The notes beneath the pieces were generated by a model, which was given only the letters and a program-made list of their open reading frames with translations, made no database searches and was not told where the DNA came from. Below are positions 29,898 through 36,997 of a DNA stretch of 43,924 nt, one piece after another. Source of the DNA: a virus; the IMG/VR virus record IMGVR_UViG_3300035689_000031, positions 1 to 43,924 of that record, one strand, 5' to 3'. The first letter of the stretch is position 1. Every line of letters starts with the position of its first letter. The position numbers were made by a program, and so were the translations under genes.

Positions 29898-30565
29898 GCG
29901 AAATGATCCTGACAAACCTGCCGACCGAAACACTGGCTGACATGGCCGCAGAAAAGGCCGAACTGGTTGAGCAGCACGGCCGCAAGACCGTCCAAGCTGC
30001 AATCGACTGCGGACGGTATCTGATCGAGATCAAGAGCCGTCTCGGGCATGGGGAGTGGCTGCCGTGGCTGGAGGAGAATTGGCGACTTCATCAGGCGTGG
30101 GCGTCACAGTTCATGAAGATGGCAAATTATGCGCGTGCGCATAATTTGGAGCAGGCTGGAAGCATCCGCGAAGCCCTGCGCATGATCGGCGAGGTCGAGG
30201 AAGCCGCAGGCACCAAACGCACTCGCAAGCCGGCAGAGCCACCCGCAGCCCCGCCCGCACTTCCCGCAGTCGAAGTCATCGACAACCGCCCGCCGAAGCC
30301 CGCACCACAGCCGGCCCGGGCAATGTTCGATGAATCGGACGACCTGCCGCAACTCCCAAAAACCAACACCCACCACACATCCGCAAACCGACGCACGCCA
30401 GACGCACGGGAGACCGATCGGGCTGGCATCGTCTGTCCGGACGACCCGCGAGGGCTAACAGACGGCGGCTGGTACGTGTGGAGCGAAGAGTGCAACAGGC
30501 TGCTTCCGGTGACGGATGAGGAAATCCTCAGGCGTGCAGATCAGATCCGCGACAACGACCTGTAA
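29894..30565 (+). CDS. DUF3102-family protein
   Basis: 223 aa. Residues 20-110 match DUF3102: an N-terminal helix, CGRYLIEIKSRLGHGEWLPW, then WASQFMKMANYARAHNL, and a final SIREALRMIGEVEEA. These proteins occur in phages and mobile elements and are thought to bind DNA, but the role is not settled. The rest is a Pro/Ala-rich linker and a short C-terminal domain with GLTDGGWYVWSEECN. The codons for residues 77-85 contain a perfect 26-nt palindrome. Last gene before the terminator at 30592. Confidence 0.75.
   Translation: MSEMILTNLPTETLADMAAEKAELVEQHGRKTVQAAIDCGRYLIEIKSRLGHGEWLPWLEENWRLHQAWASQFMKMANYARAHNLEQAGSIREALRMIGEVEEAAGTKRTRKPAEPPAAPPALPAVEVIDNRPPKPAPQPARAMFDESDDLPQLPKTNTHHTSANRRTPDARETDRAGIVCPDDPRGLTDGGWYVWSEECNRLLPVTDEEILRRADQIRDNDL
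30123..30148 (+). repeat. Perfect 26-nt palindrome inside the DUF3102 gene
   Basis: Arms CAAATTATGCGC (30123-30134) and GCGCATAATTTG (30137-30148) are exact reverse complements separated by GT. Twelve perfect pairs within a coding region is unlikely by chance. It could be a protein-binding site, perhaps for the encoded protein, or an RNA hairpin. Confidence 0.85.
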
Positions 30566-30591
30566 CGACTTGTAACGGCGTGCAACGCAGC

Positions 30592-30620
30592 CCGCAGGAA
30601 ATTGCCCTGCGGATTTTTTT
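30592..30620 (+). terminator. Rho-independent terminator
   Basis: CCGCAGG (30592-30598), loop AAATTGC, CCTGCGG (30606-30612), then A and seven T. A clear intrinsic terminator separating the DUF3102 transcript from the replication operon. Confidence 0.85.
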
Positions 30621-30629
30621 GGCGCTTTG

Positions 30630-30695
30630 TTGACGTGTAAACAATCCGTGTTTACAGTAAACCCAGTAAACAGGATGTTAGCAGTGGTAAGCCGC
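30630..30695 (+). promoter_or_regulatory. Replication-operon promoter overlapped by GTAAAC sites
   Basis: -35 TTGACG (30630-30635), 17 nt, -10 TACAGT (30653-30658). GTAAAC sites lie at 30637, 30657 and 30666, with an inverted copy at 30650-30655; the first and inverted copies make the dyad TGTAAACA/TGTTTACA in the spacer. GTTAGC (30677) and GTAAGC (30687) continue the phase. Segment 30657-30695 is 34/39 identical to 31090-31128 inside the gene. Binding by the encoded initiator would repress this promoter. Confidence 0.75.
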
Positions 30696-30713
30696 GATAA
30701 AGGAGGTGTGAAC

Positions 30714-31724
30714 GTGTTTGCGAAATTGTTTGCGTCGATAACGGAAAGCTCCCTCTGGTCAGAGCCGAAGGAGGTTCGGCTGCTTTTCGTTTCTATGCTG
30801 GCTCGCGCCGATCAAACCGGTTTTGTTGAGGCTGCAATTCCAGGGCTTGCGCGGTTGGCAAACCTGTCGATTGAAGAGACAGAGGCCGCGCTTGAGTGCC
30901 TGATGTCACCTGACAAATACTCGAAAAACACAGACTTTGAGGGCCGTCGAATCGCACCAGTTGCTGGCGGCTACCTGCTGCTGAATTACGAAACGTACCG
31001 GTCGAAGCGGGATGAAGAGCAGCGACGCGAGTACATGCGGGAATACATGGCGCAGTACCGTAAAAGCGGTAAACAGCCAGTAAACTCCGGTAAACAAAGT
31101 AAACCAGATGTTAGCAGCGGTAAGCCGCCGTTAGCCCAAGCAGAAGCAGAGGCAGAAGCAGATAAAAGAAAGAATGGAGAAGGCGAGTCGCCGAAACGCA
31201 AGCGCAAAGCCGCAACCTCGGAAATCGTGATTCCACCAAAAGCGAACACGGAGGCCGTGCACGCGGCCCTTGACCGGTGGCGCAGGCATCTGGACAGCAT
31301 CGCGGTCAGTCATGCGATGCACTACGACAACTCCCCGCAGTTGGAGGCCATGTTTCAGCAGGCAGCCCGCATGGGCGAAGCCAAGTTTGTTGAGTCAATT
31401 GATTGGAACATTGCGAACGGTCGGCACCAGTTTTTAGAGAAGTGGGATAGCCCGCACGGCAAGCGAGCGGCGAAGTCAGACACGGGCACCGATCCTGTCT
31501 GGATGCACGTTCAACACGTCCTAACCAGCACGGACGATACACCTTCCGGTTTTGCTGAAAGAGAACGACTGTTGACGCCAGAGCAGCGCGAGGCAGTAAA
31601 GCGATCCAAGACCCGAACGCGGCTGGCAAACGCCACGCATGAACTGGACCGAAGGCAGATTGGGGAAGAGTTTCTGCAGACACTGAAGGCAGTACAGTTT
31701 GAACGAAACGGGGTGGCGCAGTGA
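30714..31724 (+). CDS. Replication initiator / replisome organiser (lambda O-like)
   Basis: 336 aa from the GTG at 30714 with AAAGGAGG upstream. The N-terminal 100 residues have the winged-helix look of phage replication organisers (ITESSLWSEPKEVRLLFVSM, LANLSIEETEAALECL). A disordered linker (about 115-170) with SGK repeats follows, then basic KRKRKAA and a helical C-terminal part that would contact the helicase. The linker codons 31060-31135 carry iterons, as lambda O carries the lambda origin. It overlaps the DnaB-like gene by GTGA. Confidence 0.7.
   Translation: MFAKLFASITESSLWSEPKEVRLLFVSMLARADQTGFVEAAIPGLARLANLSIEETEAALECLMSPDKYSKNTDFEGRRIAPVAGGYLLLNYETYRSKRDEEQRREYMREYMAQYRKSGKQPVNSGKQSKPDVSSGKPPLAQAEAEAEADKRKNGEGESPKRKRKAATSEIVIPPKANTEAVHAALDRWRRHLDSIAVSHAMHYDNSPQLEAMFQQAARMGEAKFVESIDWNIANGRHQFLEKWDSPHGKRAAKSDTGTDPVWMHVQHVLTSTDDTPSGFAERERLLTPEQREAVKRSKTRTRLANATHELDRRQIGEEFLQTLKAVQFERNGVAQ
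31060..31135 (+). repeat. Iteron array, likely replication origin
   Basis: Eight GTWAR-type hexamers in one orientation: GTAAAA 31060, GTAAAC 31069, 31080, 31090 and 31099, GTTAGC 31110, GTAAGC 31120, GTTAGC 31130. Intervals are 9, 11, 10, 9, 11, 10 and 10 nt, one helical turn each, so all face one side of the DNA. The array lies within the initiator gene. Confidence 0.75.
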
Positions 31725-32911
31725 ATTCACAGCTGGGGCGAATTGAGATCGAGCGGGCGTTGATGTCCGCGGCCGTGGTCAGCCTAGACACTTTCGCCGA
31801 AGTGGAATTGGCGTTGCAGGGGGCGACGCTGCGAAGTCCAGAGGCCCGCAGCCTGTGGCCTGTGATTTGCTCGCACGCCAACACTGGGCACGAGTTTGAT
31901 TTCGTCGAAGTGGTCGGCGAGGCTGTTGTGAAAGATCCAGCCTTGCGCGATTTGGTTACCGACATTTTCCATATGAAATGGGAAGCCGCACACATACCAT
32001 TCTACGCGGCCAAACTTCGAGCGATGAACGTGGCGGACGATCTTCGCAGCCTGGGGGAGGAACTTCGTCGGGACGACATGCCAGACATCGACGAATACCT
32101 GACGCGACTGGACAGCCTGCGACCAAACACGCCAGACGAGATTTGCACAGCGGCTGAAGCCATTGCGGCGTATCGGTTGCAAAAGGCAAACCCAGCACAG
32201 ACGCACAGCACAGGAATCGACGGGCTGAATCGAGTGCTGAAAGGTGGCTGCAGAGATGGGCAGTTAGTGGTAATCGGCGGGCGACCAGGCACTGGCAAAT
32301 CGGTGCTGATGCTGCAATTTGCCGTAGCGGCAGCAACCGCGGACAAGCCTGCGTTAGTCGTTTCTCTGGAAATGCCGCGGCAGGAGATTGCAGGGCGACT
32401 GGCCGCACGGTTTGGGGAAAGCCGCGTGGCTGAACTGCCGGTGAATTTCCTCGACACCACAAGCAACCTCGACGCTATTGCCGCACTGGTGAAGGTGCAG
32501 CACAGACGGAAGCCACTAGGGATGCTGGTGATTGATTATCTGCAGTTGCTCGACGTCCGAGGCAATCGGCAGGATACGCGGCAAGACCGGATCGCGGCAG
32601 CATCTCGCACCCTGAAGCGGCTGGCAATGGATTTACAGATCCCGGTGGTTGCGGGCAGCCAGCTCAACCGCGATTCAGAGAAGCGAGGCAAGCCAACAAT
32701 GGCTGACCTGCGAGAGTCGGGCGCAATCGAACAGGATGCGGACGTGGTGGTTTTGATTTCGGTTGACCGCGACAGCGGAGAGAGTGAATTGGACGTCTGT
32801 AAACATCGCGGCGGAGCGACCGGCAGAGTGTCGGTTGAACTTGACGGACCGCATTTCCAGTTTTCCGAAAAGATCCCAACTTGGGTAGGAGCGGAGGAGA
32901 AATGGGGCTGA
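31721..32911 (+). CDS. dnaB: DnaB-like replicative helicase
   Basis: 396 aa RecA-fold helicase that would unwind DNA ahead of the host polymerase. Walker A is GGRPGTGKS (186-194), Walker B is IDYLQLL (271-277), sensor region GSQLNR (312-317) and DLRESGAIEQDAD after it. The N-terminal domain (1-130) is shorter and diverged compared with bacterial DnaB. The GTG start is coupled to the initiator stop, as expected for a loader/helicase pair. No phage DNA polymerase or primase is seen, so host enzymes are likely used. Confidence 0.9.
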   Translation: MNSQLGRIEIERALMSAAVVSLDTFAEVELALQGATLRSPEARSLWPVICSHANTGHEFDFVEVVGEAVVKDPALRDLVTDIFHMKWEAAHIPFYAAKLRAMNVADDLRSLGEELRRDDMPDIDEYLTRLDSLRPNTPDEICTAAEAIAAYRLQKANPAQTHSTGIDGLNRVLKGGCRDGQLVVIGGRPGTGKSVLMLQFAVAAATADKPALVVSLEMPRQEIAGRLAARFGESRVAELPVNFLDTTSNLDAIAALVKVQHRRKPLGMLVIDYLQLLDVRGNRQDTRQDRIAAASRTLKRLAMDLQIPVVAGSQLNRDSEKRGKPTMADLRESGAIEQDADVVVLISVDRDSGESELDVCKHRGGATGRVSVELDGPHFQFSEKIPTWVGAEEKWG

Positions 32912-33081
32912 CAGAGATTGAGCGTGAGATGTTGCGAAATGTGCACGAGTTGGCGTCGATGAAAGAGCAGATGCGGCAGAAGGCGGAGTCAATCATTCGG
33001 CTGCAGCAGGAAATTCGGAGAATGGAAAAACGCGTGGCATTTAATAAAGAGCAATGTCAAATGAAAGGTGAAGCGAAATGA
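32902..33081 (+). CDS. Small coiled-coil protein
   Basis: 59 aa from the ATG at 32902, overlapping the helicase end. Almost wholly helical with heptad-like Leu/Met/Ile spacing (EMLRNVHELASMKEQMRQKA, IIRLQQEIRRMEKR). Probably an oligomer. Function unknown; co-transcribed with the helicase. Confidence 0.55.
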   Translation: MGLTEIEREMLRNVHELASMKEQMRQKAESIIRLQQEIRRMEKRVAFNKEQCQMKGEAK

Positions 33082-33539
33082 CCACAACAGCCGCACAAAA
33101 ACACACAGCCTACGAAACCTATTGGCAGGAGGTTGTCACAATTCTGTCCTATGGGGAGCCCGTAATCATTCGCGGCTATAAGCGGATGAGCCTCACAAAA
33201 GGCCTAAATGACGCAAAGCTAGCTCTATCTGCAGAAGGAAAGCGCAGTTACGAAAACGGCATCAACACCAAAACGCTCGACGACGGAGCAATCAAAGTTT
33301 GGCCGCGCAAATGGCCATTCCGCGAGGTGACTAACGAGCAGCGGCAGGCGCTGGAGCAGTTCGCAGCGTCTGATATGCCTGAGATATTCATGCCTGGGCT
33401 GGCTGTTGTGGACGTCGAAAAGATTCTGCAGGAGCTGTCCACCCAGTACGGCGTTGAACTGCGCGGCGAATACGCTATCCACCATCTGCCAGGTGGTCTG
33501 ACAGATCGGGCGTGTTGGGTTACGAAAGGGGGTGTGTGA
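33078..33539 (+). CDS. Unknown protein after the helicase
   Basis: 153 aa. It has a helical middle (LTKGLNDAKLALSAEGKRS) and AIKVWPRKWPFREVTNEQRQ. No known family is recognised. It is coupled to both neighbours through ATGA-type overlaps. Confidence 0.55.
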   Translation: MTTTAAQKHTAYETYWQEVVTILSYGEPVIIRGYKRMSLTKGLNDAKLALSAEGKRSYENGINTKTLDDGAIKVWPRKWPFREVTNEQRQALEQFAASDMPEIFMPGLAVVDVEKILQELSTQYGVELRGEYAIHHLPGGLTDRACWVTKGGV

Positions 33540-34021
33540 TGACTGCAGGTGGCGATGAATGGATCACTGACCCGACCGTAATAATCCAGCCCGGCGACCT
33601 GTATCGCGTAAGAGAGGATAGCCACAGCGACTACTGTGACTGGAGGCCGGCAGACCTCTACGAGGGTACAGAGGTTGGCTATTTTGATGCGTGGCACAGG
33701 CGAGATGTTCAGTTCTGCCGACCGGCACGGCCAGCCGCCAAATCAGCCGCAGAACAACCGCCAGCCCCCATTCCCGACCGCGGCAGCAAATACCACCGCA
33801 CCATCACGCAGACGCTCCCGGGTGACACGCACGGTCTGAGTGTGACCGTCGATGTCTACGATGTTCTGCGAGCGTTCGGCGTCGATTGTCCAGCCCTGCA
33901 ACACGCCGTGAAAAAACTGTTGTGTGCAGGTCTGAGGGGGAGCAAGACGGCAGAGCAGGACATCGAAGAGGCCGCAAATTCCTGCCGTCGGGCGATTGAG
34001 CTGCTGGAGTTTGACCTGTGA
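33539..34021 (+). CDS. Unknown two-domain protein
   Basis: 160 aa from the ATG at 33539. The first 65 residues are beta-rich (IIQPGDLYRVREDSHSDYCD, EVGYFDAWHRRDVQF). After a Pro/Ala linker, the C-terminal 75 residues (VDVYDVLRAFGVDCPALQHA, KKLLCAGLRGSKTAEQDIEE) form a compact helical domain that looks like a conserved phage module of unknown role. It is the last gene before promoter copy C. Confidence 0.55.
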   Translation: MTAGGDEWITDPTVIIQPGDLYRVREDSHSDYCDWRPADLYEGTEVGYFDAWHRRDVQFCRPARPAAKSAAEQPPAPIPDRGSKYHRTITQTLPGDTHGLSVTVDVYDVLRAFGVDCPALQHAVKKLLCAGLRGSKTAEQDIEEAANSCRRAIELLEFDL

Positions 34022-34077
34022 TTTTCCTAGCCTGGACACAATTCGGGAAAAATCTCAAAATTCTTTCCGACTCAGTG

Positions 34078-34159
34078 TAGACACAGATTGCAGCGGTCGA
34101 TACACTGTGCACACCGGCAGCAAGGTGCAGCCGACAATAATCAGCAAGGGGCTAAGACG
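34078..34159 (+). promoter_or_regulatory. Promoter and shared leader, copy C
   Basis: -35 TAGACA (34078-34083), 17 nt, -10 TACACT (34101-34106), 13 nt to GCAAGGTGC (34120-34128), then AGCAAGGGGC (34143-34152) as ribosome binding site of the ATG at 34160. The two CAAGG cores are 24 nt apart. Upstream sequence, including ATTCTTT, resembles copy A. Confidence 0.75.
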
Positions 34160-34378
34160 ATGACAACAGCAGAGGCAGCAGTGGTTGACGCAGACGGAAC
34201 ATACGACACACACGCGACCGTGTGGTTTGCTGGGTCGCTTGCCGACTGCAAGGCATACGCAAAACGCAGCCGCTCGGTGGTCGTGGTGTACGGCTGCAGC
34301 AGGCCGGTCGGCTCAAAGATCACGCAGCACACGATAAGGACGCTGACGCAGGGCGGACTGTGGAAAATTATGCGGTAG
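34160..34378 (+). CDS. Small protein from leader copy C
   Basis: 72 aa. Strand-helix pattern with HATVWFAGSLADCKAYAKR and SVVVVYGCSRPVG, possibly a small alpha/beta fold. It ends in TAG and is followed at once by an intrinsic terminator, so promoter, gene and terminator form a self-contained unit. No family is recognised. Confidence 0.6.
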   Translation: MTTAEAAVVDADGTYDTHATVWFAGSLADCKAYAKRSRSVVVVYGCSRPVGSKITQHTIRTLTQGGLWKIMR

Positions 34379-34398
34379 TCGCCGCAGGCAGATCCTAT

Positions 34399-34425
34399 CC
34401 CCGGCAGCGTTTGCCGGGGGTTTCT
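34399..34425 (+). terminator. Rho-independent terminator after the copy C gene
   Basis: CCCCGGC (34399-34405), loop AGCGTTT, GCCGGGG (34413-34419), then GTTTCTTC. A strong stem with a moderate T run. Confidence 0.75.
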
Positions 34426-34453
34426 TCGAGGCAATCAATCTGGAGTACATGCG

Positions 34454-34633
34454 ATGTTTCGTGTCATTATCACCACCGGCTCTTTCCTCACCGACGGCAC
34501 ACCAGAGACTCAGCGCATCATCAGCCGACATCGCACACAGCAGGCGGCAGAACGAGCACTGGCGGCGTATCGTCGCGACTGTCCGCTGAGCGGATTGCAA
34601 GCAATCGTAGCTAGCGAGGTGGCCCATGCCTAA
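34454..34633 (+). CDS. Small 59-residue protein
   Basis: From the ATG at 34454 (GGAG 9 nt upstream) to TAA 34631-34633. The product starts FRVIITTGSFLTDGTPETQR, continues with a basic, Ala-rich helix (QQAAERALAAYRRDC) and ends ASEVAHA. The 3' end overlaps the next start by 8 nt, in keeping with the coupled style of the region. Function unknown. Confidence 0.55.
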   Translation: MFRVIITTGSFLTDGTPETQRIISRHRTQQAAERALAAYRRDCPLSGLQAIVASEVAHA

Positions 34634-34886
34634 GCCACGCACCCCACTATCCGAGACCGTCAGTGGCCTACGCTGCATTGAGATTACCCTCAGAACAGCA
34701 GGCAGCGACGGCCGCACGATGTCCGACCTGACCGCTGCCACCGGCCTCGTTCGTCGCACAATCGATCGCAACTTGCGGGCGTTGATCGAACTCGGCTGCG
34801 AGATTACACACGACGACGCAACCGGCAGCACCCCGCGCACGTGGCGGCTGACGGGGCGGTCTGTTTTCAGCGGAGGTGGCAAGTGA
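34626..34886 (+). CDS. Winged-helix DNA-binding protein
   Basis: 86 aa. An HTH/winged-helix pattern: LRCIEITLRTAGSDGRTMSD, then LTAATGLVRRTIDRNLRALI as the recognition helix pair, and a wing with STPRTWRLTG. It resembles IclR- or MarR-type N-terminal domains and could regulate phage transcription. It is coupled to the genes on both sides. Confidence 0.65.
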   Translation: MPKPRTPLSETVSGLRCIEITLRTAGSDGRTMSDLTAATGLVRRTIDRNLRALIELGCEITHDDATGSTPRTWRLTGRSVFSGGGK

Positions 34887-35116
34887 GTGAGCCAAAATGG
34901 GCCCGGGACCGCACGTACCATCGCTGCGAGTATCGCACGTGGACGCTGCAGGTGTGGCCGGTCGGAGACGGTCGATTCTGCTGGGTGGCTGGACTGGTTT
35001 GGATCGACGGCAATGAGTCTGAAACATTGGCAGTCCGCGGCGTGAGGGCGTCCTGCAAATTGGCAAAAGCGGCCGCGATTGCGGCGGTCCATCATCGCGG
35101 AGGTGAAAGACAATGA
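34883..35116 (+). CDS. Small Trp-marked protein (paralogue family)
   Basis: 77 aa from the GTG at 34883. YRTWTLQVWPVGDGRFCWVA followed by an Ala-rich helix (KLAKAAAIAAVHH) repeats the plan of the 35113 product. Several such small genes occur in this genome, perhaps by duplication. Function unknown. Confidence 0.55.
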   Translation: MSEPKWARDRTYHRCEYRTWTLQVWPVGDGRFCWVAGLVWIDGNESETLAVRGVRASCKLAKAAAIAAVHHRGGERQ

Positions 35117-35325
35117 CACAATGGCAATACATACCAGACCAGCACTGCTACAGTGCACTCCGCGGCCAGTTCGGTTTACGTGTCCAGAAACGCGACGGCG
35201 TGTGGCAGTGGTTCGCGGAGAGGCTGGAGCCGGACGGCTGCCGGATCATTTCAGGGACCTGCGACACGCGGGCGGCGGCGCTGCTGGCAGCAATTGACGC
35301 AGCAGACAGATCGGGGGAAACATGA
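35113..35325 (+). CDS. Small Trp-marked protein (paralogue family)
   Basis: 70 aa. FGLRVQKRDGVWQWFAERLE, then GTCDTRAAALLAAIDAADR: same strand-strand-helix plan as the preceding gene and the 24760 product. It is coupled to both neighbours by ATGA. Function unknown. Confidence 0.55.
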   Translation: MTQWQYIPDQHCYSALRGQFGLRVQKRDGVWQWFAERLEPDGCRIISGTCDTRAAALLAAIDAADRSGET

Positions 35326-35567
35326 GCCTGAGAACCATCGGCCCGACGTCGGGAAAATGGTCGAAGATTAAGCTGGGCAAGCGCTCTGAAGCCAGTTATC
35401 GCATCGATACGCAGAAATCCGGTGGATTCCTGCCAGTCATCCACTGGCGGCACGAGCAGCACGCAGAGCAGCAGAGTTTTCTGCTGTCATGCGATACGCA
35501 ACAGGAAGCAGCAGCAGCGGCAGAGCGGATTCTGGCACAATTGGGATACAAACCGGAAGGGCAGTAA
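35322..35567 (+). CDS. Small unknown protein
   Basis: 81 aa. A beta-rich N-terminus (WSKIKLGKRSEASYRIDTQ) and a C-terminal Ala/Gln/Glu-rich helix (TQQEAAAAAERILAQLGY), again close to the plan of the two preceding genes. It overlaps the preceding gene by ATGA; the next gene starts one base after its stop. Confidence 0.55.
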   Translation: MSLRTIGPTSGKWSKIKLGKRSEASYRIDTQKSGGFLPVIHWRHEQHAEQQSFLLSCDTQQEAAAAAERILAQLGYKPEGQ

Positions 35568-35568
35568 C

Positions 35569-35760
35569 ATGACAAGACAAGCAACACGGGCGCACGCATT
35601 GCGTGAGTTGTTTTTAATCCGTGAGCAGTTGCAGCGGCTCAAAGAGCAGTGCGAGCCGCTCAGTTACGGTCTGGCACAGCAGCTCAATATCTGTCTGCAT
35701 TCCGTGCGGACGGCTGAAGGTGATTTTGGGCGAAACTATATTCCGGAGGATACACAGTGA
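35569..35760 (+). CDS. Small helical protein
   Basis: 63 aa from the ATG at 35569. The main helix contains ALRELFLIREQLQRLKEQCE, which may form a coiled coil; a second helix follows (GLAQQLNICLHSVRTA). Function unknown. The stop overlaps the next GTG. Confidence 0.5.
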   Translation: MTRQATRAHALRELFLIREQLQRLKEQCEPLSYGLAQQLNICLHSVRTAEGDFGRNYIPEDTQ

Positions 35761-36059
35761 GTGAAAAACTGATCGTATTTTTTCATGACGCAAACGACCG
35801 ATTCGGGCTGGAAGACGGTTTCGTTTTGCACGCACGGGGCGAGTATTTTGAAGAGTTGTCCGATCGATACGAAGGGCACGCGGCAAGGTACCCAGTACAA
35901 GAAAGCGTCCCCGCTGGCTGTCCGATTATGGTGTGGGAAGGCGAGCGGTGCCACGGTGACAAATGGGACGCGGACGACGACCCGTTTTACCGCGGCGCGT
36001 GGCGTGCGGCGACTGCCGATGACTTGATCAAGGCTGGTTTGCTGGAGGGCACCACGTGA
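35757..36059 (+). CDS. Unknown acidic protein
   Basis: 100 aa from a GTG. KLIVFFHDANDRFGLEDGFV begins as a strand-turn region; PIMVWEGERCHGDKWDADDD is very acidic, and the C-terminus is a short helix. No family is recognised. It is coupled on both sides. Confidence 0.5.
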   Translation: MSEKLIVFFHDANDRFGLEDGFVLHARGEYFEELSDRYEGHAARYPVQESVPAGCPIMVWEGERCHGDKWDADDDPFYRGAWRAATADDLIKAGLLEGTT

Positions 36060-36271
36060 GTGCATCTCAAATGTTCATCAAACTGCTGGCCGCACATGCT
36101 CAGAAGCAATTGCCCGCAGGCTATTCAATCGCCCTGTGGTTCGACTCCGAGGGCATCAGCACGCAACTGCTTGATCCGGACGAAACACGCATCGACCGTG
36201 AAAGCCCGTTGGATTTCGCGACGCTGTGCGAGATTGCGCAAACGGACGCAAAGCGGAGGGCAAGCGAATGA
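36056..36271 (+). CDS. Small unknown protein
   Basis: 71 aa from a GTG. A helix (FIKLLAAHAQKQL), then GYSIALWFDSEGISTQLLD as strands, then a basic helix. No family is recognised. Confidence 0.5.
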   Translation: MSASQMFIKLLAAHAQKQLPAGYSIALWFDSEGISTQLLDPDETRIDRESPLDFATLCEIAQTDAKRRASE

Positions 36272-36459
36272 CCCCAAAGCCCCCAAAAATCGGCGCGACG
36301 ATATTAACAATTTCGCGTGTCGATGGCTGCGGCGTCTGGCGAAGACTCCGGCCGCGCAATCGAACGATCGATCGACTGCTGAGAGTCCTGCGATACGGTG
36401 TACAGCGTGGCCACTGGCTTGACTGGCGGATTGTGCTTTTTGACGAGGTGAAGAGATGA
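36268..36459 (+). CDS. Small basic protein
   Basis: 63 aa from the ATG at 36268. Strongly basic (VWRRLRPRNRTIDRLLRVLR), so nucleic-acid contact is possible. No family is recognised. It is coupled to both neighbours by ATGA. Confidence 0.5.
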   Translation: MTPKPPKIGATILTISRVDGCGVWRRLRPRNRTIDRLLRVLRYGVQRGHWLDWRIVLFDEVKR

Positions 36460-36692
36460 CCCCCGACGAAATCGAAGGCTTGCGGCTAATTCTCGACACG
36501 TACCCGGAGGAAGAGCGGATGATCTTCGCCCGTGCAGCCGCGGAATACCTGCGCCTTCACGATGCAATCCGGCGACTGTACGACGTCACGGCGGACGACG
36601 TGAGACATGAGGCCGATCAGTTTGATTGCGACGTCCATGCCGGGACGATCGCCGATATCGTTGAGCGGACGGCGCGGAGGTTTTTGGAATGA
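36456..36692 (+). CDS. Small helical protein
   Basis: 78 aa. Helices include EIEGLRLILDTYPEEERMIF and EYLRLHDAIRRLYD, ending with GTIADIVERTARRFLE. No family is recognised. It is coupled on both sides. Confidence 0.5.
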   Translation: MTPDEIEGLRLILDTYPEEERMIFARAAAEYLRLHDAIRRLYDVTADDVRHEADQFDCDVHAGTIADIVERTARRFLE

Positions 36693-36889
36693 CACCCTAC
36701 CACGAATCCGAATATCACGACGCTATGCTCTGGGCATTTAATCTGGCGGCAGACTCCGTCGATGAGGCGGAATACATGGGCGCTGAAACTCGCGCCGAAG
36801 TCGCACTGCATCGCAAGGCCGCAATGGACGTAGCACATCGAATCCAACGAATGGCATATCGGTATATGCGGAAGCATTTGCGAAAATAA
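36689..36889 (+). CDS. Small helical protein
   Basis: 66 aa, helical, with a basic C-terminus (AHRIQRMAYRYMRKHLRK). Last gene of the coupled block before the promoter at 36949. In the next 50 nt a short alternative frame reads IPEDEPAEDLPGQRLLF to a stop, perhaps a remnant of a longer end. Function unknown. Confidence 0.5.
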   Translation: MTPYHESEYHDAMLWAFNLAADSVDEAEYMGAETRAEVALHRKAAMDVAHRIQRMAYRYMRKHLRK

Positions 36890-36948
36890 TACCAGAAGAC
36901 GAGCCGGCGGAAGACTTGCCGGGACAGCGGTTGTTGTTCTGATTCCTC

Positions 36949-36977
36949 TTGACATCCCGCCCGCGCCCTGCTATCAC
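36949..36977 (+). promoter_or_regulatory. Sigma70-type promoter
   Basis: -35 TTGACA (36949-36954), 17-nt spacer, -10 TATCAC (36972-36977). The ribosome binding site GGAGG (36985-36989) lies 8 nt before the ATG at 36998. It would drive the block of nuclease-fold, membrane and thioredoxin-like genes. Confidence 0.75.
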
Positions 36978-36997
36978 AACCCCCGGAGGTGGCGAAA

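Noticed and set aside
34313-35158. Minus-strand ORF of 281 codons
   Set aside because: It lies opposite a terminator and several well-coupled + strand genes; the translation is Arg/Ser-rich without motifs, so I take it as a shadow frame.
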